Of a stretch of 39,869 nt of DNA, positions 14,809 through 23,699 are shown in pieces. Under the pieces are notes generated by a model that saw nothing but the letters and a program-made list of their open reading frames with translations, did not search any database and was not told the DNA's origin. Source of the DNA: Alphaproteobacteria bacterium. GTDB lineage: Bacteria; Pseudomonadota; Alphaproteobacteria; CAAGCB01; CAG-977. The stretch's first letter is position 1. Each line of letters begins with the position of its first letter. The position numbers and the translations under genes are program-made. The stretch spans positions 1 through 39,869 of the forward strand of contig CAAGCB010000031.1 in assembly GCA_900768185.1 (NCBI GenBank), given 5' to 3'.

Positions 14809-16903
14809 AGCGAAAATCGTTGTGACGGCGGCGGTCGGCGTTTTGCTGGTCGCCGCTGTTTCGGTCTGGGCGACATGTGCGGATTTGCCCGATTCTTTTT
14901 CCGTTTTGACGGCGCGGTCGGACAAAACGCAGTTTTTGGACAGGTCGGGCGAGCCGCTGAACACGACTTATCAAAGCTATTGGAACGCGCGCGACGCCAT
15001 GGCTTTGCACGATATGCCGCCGCTGTTGGTCAAGATGTTCATTTTTTCCGAAGACAAAAACTTTTACCGTCACGGGGGCGTCGACTGGGCGGCGCGGATC
15101 GCGGCGGTTTGGCAAAATGTCAGGGCGGGCGGGGTCGTTCGCGGCGCCAGCACGCTGACGGAGCAGGTCGCGCGCATGATCGCGCCCCGCAAACGGACGC
15201 TGTTTTCGAAAATCGTCGAAGGGATCGACGCCGCGCGGCTGGAACGGCGTTTTTCAAAAAACGACATTCTGGAATTTTATTTGAATCAGGTTCCCTACGC
15301 CGCGAACCGCAGGGGGATCAAACAGGCGGCGCGGCATTACTTCGCCAAGACCCCCGACAGGCTGAGCGTTCGGGAAATGGCGGCTTTGGTCGTTTTGGTG
15401 CGCGCGCCGTCGTCGTTCGATCCGTACCGCAAGACCGCAAATATCGCCGGATTGATCGATCGGCGGCTGAAAGCGTTCGCGAACGCCGGAATCATTACGC
15501 CCGAACAGTTAAAGTCGGGGTTGGGCGAAACTTTGAATCCGACGCCGCCCGAATTGACGGTCGAGGCGCCGCATTTTTTGCGCTATCTGCGCGACGCCGG
15601 GGCGAATGGCGGGGCGGTCGACACGACGCTGGACGCGTGGTTGCAAAAAAAAGTCGCCGATCTGACCCGCAGGCGGCTTAAATCTTTGGCGCGCCGGATC
15701 GTCAACAACGCCGCCGTTCTGGTCGCCGATCGAAAAACGGGGGAAATTCTGGTCTGGGTTGTCGAAAGCAACGGTTCCGCGTCCGCGGTCAACGCCGTTT
15801 TGACGCCGCGCCAGCCCGCGTCCGCGCAAAAGCCGCTGCTGTATGCTTTGGCATTGACAAAGGGCTTGCGCGCGTCGACGAAAATCACGGACGCGCCTTT
15901 TGCCCGCGCGGTCGGACAAGGCGTGCATCATTTTAAAAATTACAGCCGTACGCATTACGGCGCCGTGACGGTGCGGCAAGCTTTGGGCAATTCGCTGAAC
16001 ATTCCGGCGCTGAAAACGATCGAATTCGTCGGGGTGGAAACGTATTTCCGGTTTTTGCTGGATTTGGGATTTGCGCATTTCAACCGCGACGCCGCCTATT
16101 ATCGCGAAGGATTGGCGCTGGGCAACGCGGAAGTGACGCCGTTCGAACTGACCCGCGCCTATCTGATGCTGGCGAACGGCGGCGTGCTGAAACCTTTGCG
16201 CGCGTACAAAGGGCAAACCGTGGAAGCCGACAGGCGCGTCCTGCCAGAAACGGCGGCGACGCTGATCGGTGACATTCTGTCCGATCCGTTTGCCAGGGAA
16301 TTCGAATTCGGCAGGGACAGCGTTTTGAACTTTCCCGTTCAAACGGCGGTCAAGACGGGAACGTCGACCGATTATAGGGACGCGTGGGCGATGGGCTACA
16401 ACGCCGATTTCGTCGCGGGCGTCTGGATCGGCAATCTGGATTATTCGCCGATGGTCGACGTGACGGGGGCGTCGGGCGCGGGATTGCTGTTGCGGTCAGT
16501 GTTCACCGAATTGAACAAAATCAAAAATTCGGGCGGGCTGAAACCGGCGGACGGACTGGTCGCGCGCACCATTGACGGCAGAACGGAATATTTCGATCCC
16601 GATGTCGCCGAAACCTATGTCGAAAACAAAGCCGATCCCGTCGTTCTTTCTCCCGAAAACGGCGTGACGCTGGCGATTGATCCGCGCGTTCCCTCAGAAT
16701 GGCAGGCGTATCCGTTTTCCGTGTCGGAACTGCCCGACGGCGCGCGCGTTTTCTGGTTTGTCGACGGCGTGCAAATCGCCGATACGGCGCAAAAAACTTT
16801 TTTGTGGCGTCCCGTCAAAGGAAGACATACGGTAAGCGCGAAAATTGTTTATCGGGACGGCGGCGAACGCGCCGCTTCCGCCCGAATCGTGATTGTGAAG
16901 TGA
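14789..16903 (+). CDS. pbpC: Penicillin-binding protein 1C
   Basis: A 704-residue bifunctional peptidoglycan synthase anchored by an N-terminal membrane helix (about residues 9-29). The GT51 glycosyltransferase domain shows EDKNFYRHGG (Glu88, Asp89), STLTEQ (121-126) and the RKRTLFSKIVEG segment. The transpeptidase domain has SAQK (Ser345-Lys348), SLN (402-404) and KTGTS (522-526), so all three penicillin-binding motifs are intact. The last 90 residues form the PBP1C-specific C-terminal domain (VLSPENGVTLAIDP to the end). It begins with GTG and overlaps the macroglobulin gene by 20 bases, so the two are co-translated. The pair is thought to trap invading proteases and repair the wall. A U32 gene follows after seven bases. 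Confidence 0.95.
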   Translation: MSKSPNKAKIVVTAAVGVLLVAAVSVWATCADLPDSFSVLTARSDKTQFLDRSGEPLNTTYQSYWNARDAMALHDMPPLLVKMFIFSEDKNFYRHGGVDWAARIAAVWQNVRAGGVVRGASTLTEQVARMIAPRKRTLFSKIVEGIDAARLERRFSKNDILEFYLNQVPYAANRRGIKQAARHYFAKTPDRLSVREMAALVVLVRAPSSFDPYRKTANIAGLIDRRLKAFANAGIITPEQLKSGLGETLNPTPPELTVEAPHFLRYLRDAGANGGAVDTTLDAWLQKKVADLTRRRLKSLARRIVNNAAVLVADRKTGEILVWVVESNGSASAVNAVLTPRQPASAQKPLLYALALTKGLRASTKITDAPFARAVGQGVHHFKNYSRTHYGAVTVRQALGNSLNIPALKTIEFVGVETYFRFLLDLGFAHFNRDAAYYREGLALGNAEVTPFELTRAYLMLANGGVLKPLRAYKGQTVEADRRVLPETAATLIGDILSDPFAREFEFGRDSVLNFPVQTAVKTGTSTDYRDAWAMGYNADFVAGVWIGNLDYSPMVDVTGASGAGLLLRSVFTELNKIKNSGGLKPADGLVARTIDGRTEYFDPDVAETYVENKADPVVLSPENGVTLAIDPRVPSEWQAYPFSVSELPDGARVFWFVDGVQIADTAQKTFLWRPVKGRHTVSAKIVYRDGGERAASARIVIVK

Positions 16904-16910
16904 GGGGAAA

Positions 16911-18164
16911 ATGAAAAAGCCCGAATTGCTGCTGCCCGCCGGATCGCCCGAAGCGATGGACACCGCTTTTTTATACGGGGCGGACGCCGTGTATGCGGGA
17001 CTGCCGTCCCTGTCTTTGCGCGCCAATCAAAATTTTACGGTCGATATGTTGGAAACCGCTTTGACGCGCGCGCACGACGCCGGCAAAAAAATTTACCTGA
17101 CGCTGAACCTGTTTTCAAAAAACGGCGATGTCGGCGATTTGGAATCTTTTGCCGAAACGGTGAACCGTCTGCGTCCCGACGGGCTGATCGTGTCCGATCC
17201 CGGCGTGTTTATGTTCATGCGCGAACACGCGTCCGAAACGCCTTTGCACGTTTCGACCCAAGCCAATGTCGGATCGTGGCTGACGGCGCAATTCTGGCGG
17301 GATCTGGGCGCGAAAGTCTGCGTTCTGTCGCGCGAAACGCCTTTTGCCGACATTTGTGAAATCAAACGCCGTCTGCCCGATTTGAAAATCGAAATGTTCG
17401 TTCACGGCGCAATGTGCATGAGCTATTCGGGGCGCTGTCTTTTATCCGCCTTCATGACGGGACGCAGCGCGAACCGCGGCGCGTGCGCCCATTCCTGCCG
17501 ATGGAAATACCGTCTGTTTTTGCAAGAGGAGCAACGCCCGAACGAATTTCTGCCGGTGGTCGAGGACGATCGCGGGACGTATATCCTTAATTCCAAAGAC
17601 CTGTGCCTGATGCCGAAGCTGGATTCGATTTTGCGCGCGGGGATCGATCTGCTGAAAATCGAAGGGCGCAACAAAACGCCCTATTACGTCGCGCAAACCG
17701 CGCGCGCTTACCGCAAGGCGATCGATGACTGGTTCGACGATCCCGACGGCTGGCGGTTCGAACCGTATCAGGCGGAATTGGACATGTTGCAAAACCGCGG
17801 CTACACGACGGGATTTTTCGACGGCGTTCCCGACGCGTCCGCGCAGAATTACGAAACGACCCGCAGTCTGTCCGACTGGCGCAACGCGGGCGTCGTCCGC
17901 GGTAAAAACGGCGACGGGGCGGAGGTCGTGATTTACGGAAAAATCGAAAAAGGGGACGTTTTATCGTTTTTGCCGCCCGACGGAAACGGGACGGTCGATG
18001 TCGCCGTGCCGCGCGTGATTGACGGACTGACGGGGGCGGAGGTCGCCGCCGTTTCCCCCGGTCGCGTCGGACAAAGCGTCTTTTTGCCGAAATCGTTTTT
18101 CAATTCCGCCGATTACGACCGTTTGCCCGTTTTAACCGTCGCGCGCGCGAAATCGAAAGAATAA
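16911..18164 (+). CDS. trhP: U32-family protein, probable tRNA U34 hydroxylase TrhP
   Basis: A 417-residue member of the peptidase U32 family, starting at ATG 16911 behind GAGGGG. It opens with ELLLPAGSPEAMDTAF and carries the family signature around EMFVHGAMCMSYSGRC. Cys169, Cys176, Cys192/196 and Cys232 match in position the four [4Fe-4S] ligands known in UbiU, so an iron-sulfur enzyme is likely rather than a protease. Its length is nearest to YegQ/TrhP, which with prephenate makes 5-hydroxyuridine at the tRNA wobble position; UbiU is shorter and RlhA longer. The KIEGRNKTPYYVAQ motif and C-terminal beta domain fit. It follows pbpC after seven bases and probably shares its transcript. The exact subfamily is inferred from length and motifs. 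Confidence 0.8.
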   Translation: MKKPELLLPAGSPEAMDTAFLYGADAVYAGLPSLSLRANQNFTVDMLETALTRAHDAGKKIYLTLNLFSKNGDVGDLESFAETVNRLRPDGLIVSDPGVFMFMREHASETPLHVSTQANVGSWLTAQFWRDLGAKVCVLSRETPFADICEIKRRLPDLKIEMFVHGAMCMSYSGRCLLSAFMTGRSANRGACAHSCRWKYRLFLQEEQRPNEFLPVVEDDRGTYILNSKDLCLMPKLDSILRAGIDLLKIEGRNKTPYYVAQTARAYRKAIDDWFDDPDGWRFEPYQAELDMLQNRGYTTGFFDGVPDASAQNYETTRSLSDWRNAGVVRGKNGDGAEVVIYGKIEKGDVLSFLPPDGNGTVDVAVPRVIDGLTGAEVAAVSPGRVGQSVFLPKSFFNSADYDRLPVLTVARAKSKE

Positions 18165-18175
18165 AAGATATGGTT

Positions 18176-18203
18176 TTGATTTTCACGCGGCTTTTGATAA
18201 AAT
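18176..18203 (+). promoter_or_regulatory. Sigma-70-type promoter before the lipoprotein genes
   Basis: TTGATT (18176-18181), a 16-base spacer, and TAAAAT (18198-18203) lie 30 bases before the lipoprotein start at 18234. It could drive the two lipoprotein genes and possibly the TCA operon beyond, as no terminator is visible in between. Confidence 0.5.
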
Positions 18204-18233
18204 GGCGCGAACGGAAATCAGAAAGGGATACCG

Positions 18234-18923
18234 ATGAACAAAGCTTTGAAATTTCTGTGTGCGACCGTTTTGCTGTCCTCCTGCGCGGCGGTCGCGGTTG
18301 ATGAAACGGCGCGGACGGTTGAAGCCAAGCCGTCTTTGGTCGACAGGGTGCAGGCGCAGGTGGTTGAAGTCGAACGCGCGGCGACGCGGGCTTTACCCGA
18401 CGAAATCGCGGGACTGAAATCGACGGAACCCGTCGCCGACCGCGAACAGAATCAGCGCGGGGCGGGCTTTGTCCGCGTTTATCGGGAAGACGACGCCGAA
18501 AACGGTTTCGTCGCGACGGTTTTCGTGTACAACAACAGGAATTTCGGCGCTGACGAGGAGGCTGCCCCCGTCGTCGAGGCGCTGATGGAAAAGCATTTGC
18601 AGGAAATACAGGCGTTAAAGGATTCGGGGCTGTACGCCGATGTCAAAATTGAAACGCCGAAAGCCAGAACGTTTCGCTGGGGCGGCGTCAATTATCAGGT
18701 GCTGGAAGCCGATGTCCGTTTCACGACGCAAAACGACGAGGAAAAGCAATCCCTGATCGTTTTGGGCGCGAATAAAGAACTGATGAGTTTTATCCGCATT
18801 CGCTACACCTATCCCCGTTCGAAACAGGCGCGCGCGCGGTCGAAAACGACGGTTTTCACGCGGTCGGTGTTCCACGCGGCGCACAAGTTCGCGCAGGCGC
18901 AAAGAACTCCCGACTCTCCGTAA
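18234..18923 (+). CDS. Predicted lipoprotein of unknown function
   Basis: A 229-residue protein with a lipoprotein signal (LLSSC, lipidated Cys17), so it sits on a periplasmic membrane face. The mature part is mixed alpha/beta. It contains a segment that crosses from FVRVYREDDAEN to FVATVFVYNNRNFGADEE and ends in a basic tail rich in Arg and Lys (about residues 195-215). I do not recognise a family. The ribosome site AGAAAGGG lies close to the ATG. It is followed after 18 bases by a second lipoprotein gene in the same direction. A promoter-like pair lies just upstream. Confidence 0.7.
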   Translation: MNKALKFLCATVLLSSCAAVAVDETARTVEAKPSLVDRVQAQVVEVERAATRALPDEIAGLKSTEPVADREQNQRGAGFVRVYREDDAENGFVATVFVYNNRNFGADEEAAPVVEALMEKHLQEIQALKDSGLYADVKIETPKARTFRWGGVNYQVLEADVRFTTQNDEEKQSLIVLGANKELMSFIRIRYTYPRSKQARARSKTTVFTRSVFHAAHKFAQAQRTPDSP

Positions 18924-18941
18924 AGCCGAAAGGATTGCCGC

Positions 18942-19373
18942 ATGAAAAAATTTTTCGCGCCGATGTTCGCGCTGTTGGTCGCCGCCTGCGCCGTCGTCGA
19001 TCCGTCCGAGGAGGTCGGGCGGACGCTTGATTTAATGAATCAAGCCTATCGCGACAAGGATATCGCGGCGTTTATGGGGTTCGTTTCCAAAAACTACAAC
19101 GGTGAACGCGATGAATTGAAAATCGCGGTTGAAAACGATTTCGCGGGGTTTGCCGCCGTCGATTACAGCACGTCCGTTGCGCGAACCGTCATTGACGGGG
19201 AAACGGGCGTGTACGGCGCGAAAGTGTCCTTTACCCGTTCGGCGCGTTCCAAACGGCTGGGGACGGATCACCGCGTCGGCGACGTCTGCGTGACGTTCGA
19301 AAAGGACGACGGCGGGACGTTGCGTCTGTTGCAAATGTCCAAACCCGCATTGTACGGGCTGATCGTCCCTTAG
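18942..19373 (+). CDS. Small lipoprotein, possible NTF2-like fold
   Basis: A 143-residue protein with a lipobox VAAC (Cys16). The segment EEVGRTLDLMNQAYRDKDIAAFMGFVSKNY followed by alternating beta strands resembles the start of NTF2-like or SnoaL-like domains, cone-shaped folds that bind small ligands or act as protein modules. No catalytic residues stand out. It has a good ribosome site (AAAGGATTGCCGC), lies 18 bases after the preceding lipoprotein gene and 23 bases before acnB. The NTF2-like assignment rests on pattern only. Confidence 0.7.
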   Translation: MKKFFAPMFALLVAACAVVDPSEEVGRTLDLMNQAYRDKDIAAFMGFVSKNYNGERDELKIAVENDFAGFAAVDYSTSVARTVIDGETGVYGAKVSFTRSARSKRLGTDHRVGDVCVTFEKDDGGTLRLLQMSKPALYGLIVP

Positions 19374-19396
19374 AATAAAAATTTAAAGGAAAAACG

Positions 19397-21925
19397 ATGA
19401 ACGCCGAAGAAATCCTTCAATCTTTTTACGCGGCGTACGACGCGGCGCGCGAATTCGATCCCAAACACCCCGAAGACGGCGTTTTGTCCCGAAAGCGGGA
19501 CGGATTGCCGCCAAGACCCATGAACGCCGAAGAAACGCAGGCGTGCGTTTCTTTGTTGGAAAGCGGAAAACGGACGGCGGAAGCGCTGGATTTGCTGTTG
19601 AACCGGGTGCCGTCGGGAACGGGGGACGCGGCGCGCGTCAAAGCCGGATTTCTGAAAAGGATCGCCTGCGGCAACGCGACGGTTGACGGTTTTTCCCCCG
19701 CCGCCGCCGTCGAACATTTGGGGCGCATGAAAGGCGGCTGGAACGTCCCCGCTTTGATTTCATTGTTGGAAAACGATAAAACGGCGCCCGCCGCCGTTCG
19801 GGCTTTGTCGCGGCTGGTGCTGATTCATCAGGCGATTCGGAACGTCGCCGATCTGTACGACGCGGGCAATCCGCATGCGAAAGCGCTGCTGCAAAGCTGG
19901 GCGCGCGCCGATTGGTTTTCCGCGCGGAAACCGCCGGAAAACGAAACGCGTCTGGTTGTGTTTAAAATCCCCGACGATATCGAAGCGTCGACCGATTTCC
20001 TGTCCCATTCAAAGGGCGGGCATACGCGCACGGACGTTCCTTTCCACGGCAAGCATTATTTTATGAATGCCGAAACGCTGGCGGAACTGAACGCCTTGAA
20101 GTCGCGTTTCCCCGACATTCCCGTCGCGCTGGCGGCGGATAAAATCGGCACCAGTTCTTCGCGCAAATCGGGAATGAACAATGTCGAATGGAACATCGGC
20201 ATTGAAAACGACGACACGCTTTTTCAGCCCGATAAAAAAACGCGCGCGGTGATTTTCGCGGGGCGCGTGCTGGGTCCCATTTTCGCCAAAACGGCGCAGG
20301 ATATGGGATCGATTATCGTCAGAACGGACACGGACGTTTTGAAAACGGGCGATATCGTGCGCGCGGTATGGCGGACGGGCGAAATTCTGAACGACGCGGG
20401 CGAAATCGTTTCGACGTTCAAACCTTTGAACGCGCGCGAACTGGATTATTTGCGCGCGGGCGGGGCGACGATGTTCCGCATGGGACGGATATTGACGGCG
20501 AACGCGGCTGAAATTCTGGGCGAAAGCTTCAAACCGCCGTATGATGAAGAACAAACGCCGGACGTCGTCCGACCGATGACGGCGGCGCAAAAAGTCATAG
20601 CCGAAGCCGCCGGATTAAAAAGCGTCGGCGCGGGGCAGACGGTCTACGTGCGGGTGGACACGGCGGCGTCGCAGGATACGACGGGTGGCATGACCGTTCA
20701 GGAATTGCAGGGGACTTTGGCGGCGATGAAGCTTTCGGTTCCTTTGTTTTTGCAGTCGCAATGCCATAACGCCGCGCTGGGGTTCAGAACGCCTGCCGTC
20801 GTCGGCGCGAACAAGGCTTTGATCGATTTCGTGAAATCAATCGGCGGCGTCGCGCTGAACATGGGGGACGGCATCATTCATTCATGGCTGAACGAACTGG
20901 TCGTCCCGAACACGATCGTCGTCGGCGGGGATTCCCATACCCGCGTTCCGACGGCGCTGAGTTTCCCGCTGGGATCGGGCGGCGTCGCCGAAGCCGCCGC
21001 GACGGGCGTGACGGAAATAACCGTTCCCGACAGCGTTCTGGTCGTGCTGAAAGGAAATTTCAAACGCGGAATTACCGTGCGCGATTTGGTGAACTACCTT
21101 CCGTACAAGGCGCGAAAGATCTTCGGCAAAAACATTTTCGAAGGGACGATGATCGAATTTCGCAGAATCGGCGCGCCGTTCGACATGATTGACGTGTTCA
21201 AAATGACGAACGCCTCCGCGGAACGGTCGGCGGCGGCGGCGTATTTCGAACAAAGTCCCGAATCGGTTGCCGCGCATCTGGAATCCCGTTCTCTGCCGAT
21301 TGTCGAAAAGATGATTGAACGCGGATATGACAATAACGGCGTGTTAGCGGACAGGGCGCGGGCTTTGCGGGCTTGGATCAAAAAGCCCGAAGCCGTCGCG
21401 GCGGACGCGGGCGCGGTCTACGCCGCCGTTTTGGAAATCGATTTGGGCGAAATCGATCAACCCTACATCGCGTGTCCGCATACGCCCGACAACGTCAAAC
21501 CGCTGGACGAAATCGCCGGAACGCCCGCGCAATTCGCTTTTCTCGGATCATGTATGTCGGGAGAAAAGGACTTCGCGGCGTTTGAACGTTTGACACGGGG
21601 CGTTGACAAATTCCCCGTCGAAGTGTGGATCGCCGCGCCGACCCGTTTGATTGAACGCGATCTGGAACGCGCGCAGATTTTGCGGGCGTTGGAAAACCGC
21701 GGCGCGCGCGTTGAAATCTCCGGCTGTTCGTTGTGTATGGGCAATCAGGAACGAGTCAAGGGCGAAAAAAACGTGCTGACGACTTCAACCCGAAATTTCA
21801 AGGGACGCATGGGGGACGCGGCGTCCGTCTGGCTGGTGTCCGCGCAGTTGGAGGCGGTCGCCGTTCTGAACGGCGCTTTCCCGACGGCGGACGATTATTT
21901 CAAAACGGTGAACGAAAATGATTGA
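19397..21925 (+). CDS. acnB: Aconitate hydratase B
   Basis: An 842-residue aconitase of the B type, interconverting citrate and isocitrate in the TCA cycle (and usually able to hydrate 2-methyl-cis-aconitate). The N-terminal helical HEAT-like domain precedes the swivel domain, the order specific to AcnB. The iron-sulfur ligands are visible in LGSCMSGEKD and in SGCSLCMGNQ near the C-terminus, with a third Cys in LQSQCHNAALG. The substrate-site segments GDSHTRVPTALSFPLGSGG and ATTGVTEI-like sequence are present. The length is close to the usual 865. The ribosome site AAAGGAAAAACG is strong. Its end overlaps the isocitrate dehydrogenase gene by eight bases, placing consecutive TCA steps in one operon. 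Confidence 0.95.
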   Translation: MNAEEILQSFYAAYDAAREFDPKHPEDGVLSRKRDGLPPRPMNAEETQACVSLLESGKRTAEALDLLLNRVPSGTGDAARVKAGFLKRIACGNATVDGFSPAAAVEHLGRMKGGWNVPALISLLENDKTAPAAVRALSRLVLIHQAIRNVADLYDAGNPHAKALLQSWARADWFSARKPPENETRLVVFKIPDDIEASTDFLSHSKGGHTRTDVPFHGKHYFMNAETLAELNALKSRFPDIPVALAADKIGTSSSRKSGMNNVEWNIGIENDDTLFQPDKKTRAVIFAGRVLGPIFAKTAQDMGSIIVRTDTDVLKTGDIVRAVWRTGEILNDAGEIVSTFKPLNARELDYLRAGGATMFRMGRILTANAAEILGESFKPPYDEEQTPDVVRPMTAAQKVIAEAAGLKSVGAGQTVYVRVDTAASQDTTGGMTVQELQGTLAAMKLSVPLFLQSQCHNAALGFRTPAVVGANKALIDFVKSIGGVALNMGDGIIHSWLNELVVPNTIVVGGDSHTRVPTALSFPLGSGGVAEAAATGVTEITVPDSVLVVLKGNFKRGITVRDLVNYLPYKARKIFGKNIFEGTMIEFRRIGAPFDMIDVFKMTNASAERSAAAAYFEQSPESVAAHLESRSLPIVEKMIERGYDNNGVLADRARALRAWIKKPEAVAADAGAVYAAVLEIDLGEIDQPYIACPHTPDNVKPLDEIAGTPAQFAFLGSCMSGEKDFAAFERLTRGVDKFPVEVWIAAPTRLIERDLERAQILRALENRGARVEISGCSLCMGNQERVKGEKNVLTTSTRNFKGRMGDAASVWLVSAQLEAVAVLNGAFPTADDYFKTVNEND

Positions 21926-23699
21926 ATCCCATGTCGATGTGGCTTTGCCCGAAGAATCCGCGGGGGCGGCGTATGAAATCGTCAAACGCGAATTGATCGC
22001 GCCTTTTGCCGCCTTTATCGGCGAAAAGCGGGTGCGCGAACATGATTGGAGCTTGAAAGGACGCATTCAAACGGACGGCGAAGTGATACGCGAAACCGTC
22101 GAAATGGCGGGCGGCGACAAAAAAGCCGTTTTGGTCAAAGGTCCGGGAATCACGCCGACGCGCGAACAAACGCTGGAAACGCTGGCTTTGTTGGGCGACG
22201 ACCGAAAGCCGGAGGATTTGAGCAAGCTGGTGACGGGAACGCCGAACGGCTATCTGCGCGGGCATTGGCTGGTCAAAGGCAATCTGGAACGCTATGAAAA
22301 CCCCGGCGTCGCGGAGTTGTTGCAAACGTTTCCGCCCGATTTTAAAAACGCGGGCAAGGTTGACGTGATGTATTTGGCGGGCGGACGCGCCAAAGACGGA
22401 CTTTTTTTCAATTTGGAAAACGATTGCGGCGTGCGGGTCGATTTCAACCGCAAAACCGTGCGCGCGGCGGAACGTCTGTCCAAGGGATCCGCCGTCTATG
22501 TCAAGGTCACGCGCCGCGCCGATGTCGTCGAACTGTGCGACCGCGCGATTGAAAAAGGCGACGATATCGTCTTTATGTCGAAATACACCGTGCGTCCCGA
22601 ACTGGACGGCGAAAAGAAAAAAATCTATAACGATCGGCGCGAAAAGCACGGTTTGGAACGGTTGGAGGGCAATCAAGGCGATATCGTCGACGCCGCGTTC
22701 GCGCGCATGCTGTCGCACCCCGTCGCGAAAAACACGACGGTTCTGGCGCCCGATCCGTCCTATGGTCCGAAAATCGCCGCCGTTTTAAACGCCGCTTACG
22801 CCTGCGGGGTGAAAAAGCCGCTGGGCGAATTTTCGGTCTGCCGCTTTTCGGCGGGAAAAAGCGAATACGGCGGGCTGAACCAAGTCGTGAAAGAGGACGG
22901 CGAATACAGGCTGTATATCGGCGCGCGCGAAGTCCGCATTCCCGTTAAAGCCGGCGATATGTTCGAAGAAATGCACTATGACCGCGCCGACGCCGATTGC
23001 TATGTCAAACAAGTGTTCCATCAAGCCGCGTCGAAAAATTACGACCGCGTCGTGTTCGCTTTCGACGAATCGGATCTATACGATGTTCCCGTCGTCCAAG
23101 CCGTTCGCGACGAGGCGTGGCGTTTGAAAAAGGTTGAAGGCGACGATTTCCTGATCATGAAGCCCGACGCCGCGGCGGTGATGATGTTCACCGCGCCGAT
23201 GCCGGGGAGGACGTGCTATGCTTACGACAACCTGTGGGGCGATATCGTTTCCGACGCCATGGATTTGGGAACCAGCATCGCGTCGATCAATTCCGTGATC
23301 TTGTTGGCTGACGGGCGAGTCTGGGCTGAAATGGGCGGCGCGGGAACGGCGCCGGATCTGGCGAATCTGGCGCGCAAAGAGGGATTCTGGCGATACAATC
23401 CGATTCCGATTATCGAAGGGTTGGCGATCGGCTTTGCCGAAGCCGCCCGAATCGAATCGGACAATCGGCTTCTGAACGCGTATGCCAAAGGACTGCACGA
23501 CGCTTACGTCGCCGTTTTAAAACGGGGCTGCGCCACGCCAGATTTGGTCGAAAAGCTGAAAACGGTTGAAAAAACGGGAACTGACACGGAATCGTTTGTC
23601 AAGGCGGTGAGGGTGGAATTGTTAACCCTTTTGGGGTTAAAAGAGGAATCCGAAGTTCAAAAGCGTCTGCTGAAACAAACGATGAAGGAAATCAGATGA
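21918..23699 (+). CDS. Divergent long isocitrate/isopropylmalate-family dehydrogenase, probable isocitrate dehydrogenase
   Basis: A 593-residue protein of the isocitrate/isopropylmalate dehydrogenase fold. Family marks include GPGITPTREQTLE near residue 75, a VFMSKYTVRPELDG strand-helix near 220, and the metal/substrate segment YDNLWGDIVSDAMDLG followed by EMGGAGTAPDLA, equivalent to the NxxGDxxSD and GTAP signatures. It is much longer than usual homodimeric isocitrate dehydrogenases (about 400-420) and does not read like the monomeric type (about 740). An extra middle region, about residues 255-375, contributes to the size. Position between acnB and gltA, with an 8-base overlap upstream and ATGA overlap downstream, strongly supports oxidative decarboxylation of isocitrate to 2-oxoglutarate. 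Cofactor choice (NAD or NADP) cannot be read with confidence. Confidence 0.82.
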   Translation: MIESHVDVALPEESAGAAYEIVKRELIAPFAAFIGEKRVREHDWSLKGRIQTDGEVIRETVEMAGGDKKAVLVKGPGITPTREQTLETLALLGDDRKPEDLSKLVTGTPNGYLRGHWLVKGNLERYENPGVAELLQTFPPDFKNAGKVDVMYLAGGRAKDGLFFNLENDCGVRVDFNRKTVRAAERLSKGSAVYVKVTRRADVVELCDRAIEKGDDIVFMSKYTVRPELDGEKKKIYNDRREKHGLERLEGNQGDIVDAAFARMLSHPVAKNTTVLAPDPSYGPKIAAVLNAAYACGVKKPLGEFSVCRFSAGKSEYGGLNQVVKEDGEYRLYIGAREVRIPVKAGDMFEEMHYDRADADCYVKQVFHQAASKNYDRVVFAFDESDLYDVPVVQAVRDEAWRLKKVEGDDFLIMKPDAAAVMMFTAPMPGRTCYAYDNLWGDIVSDAMDLGTSIASINSVILLADGRVWAEMGGAGTAPDLANLARKEGFWRYNPIPIIEGLAIGFAEAARIESDNRLLNAYAKGLHDAYVAVLKRGCATPDLVEKLKTVEKTGTDTESFVKAVRVELLTLLGLKEESEVQKRLLKQTMKEIR

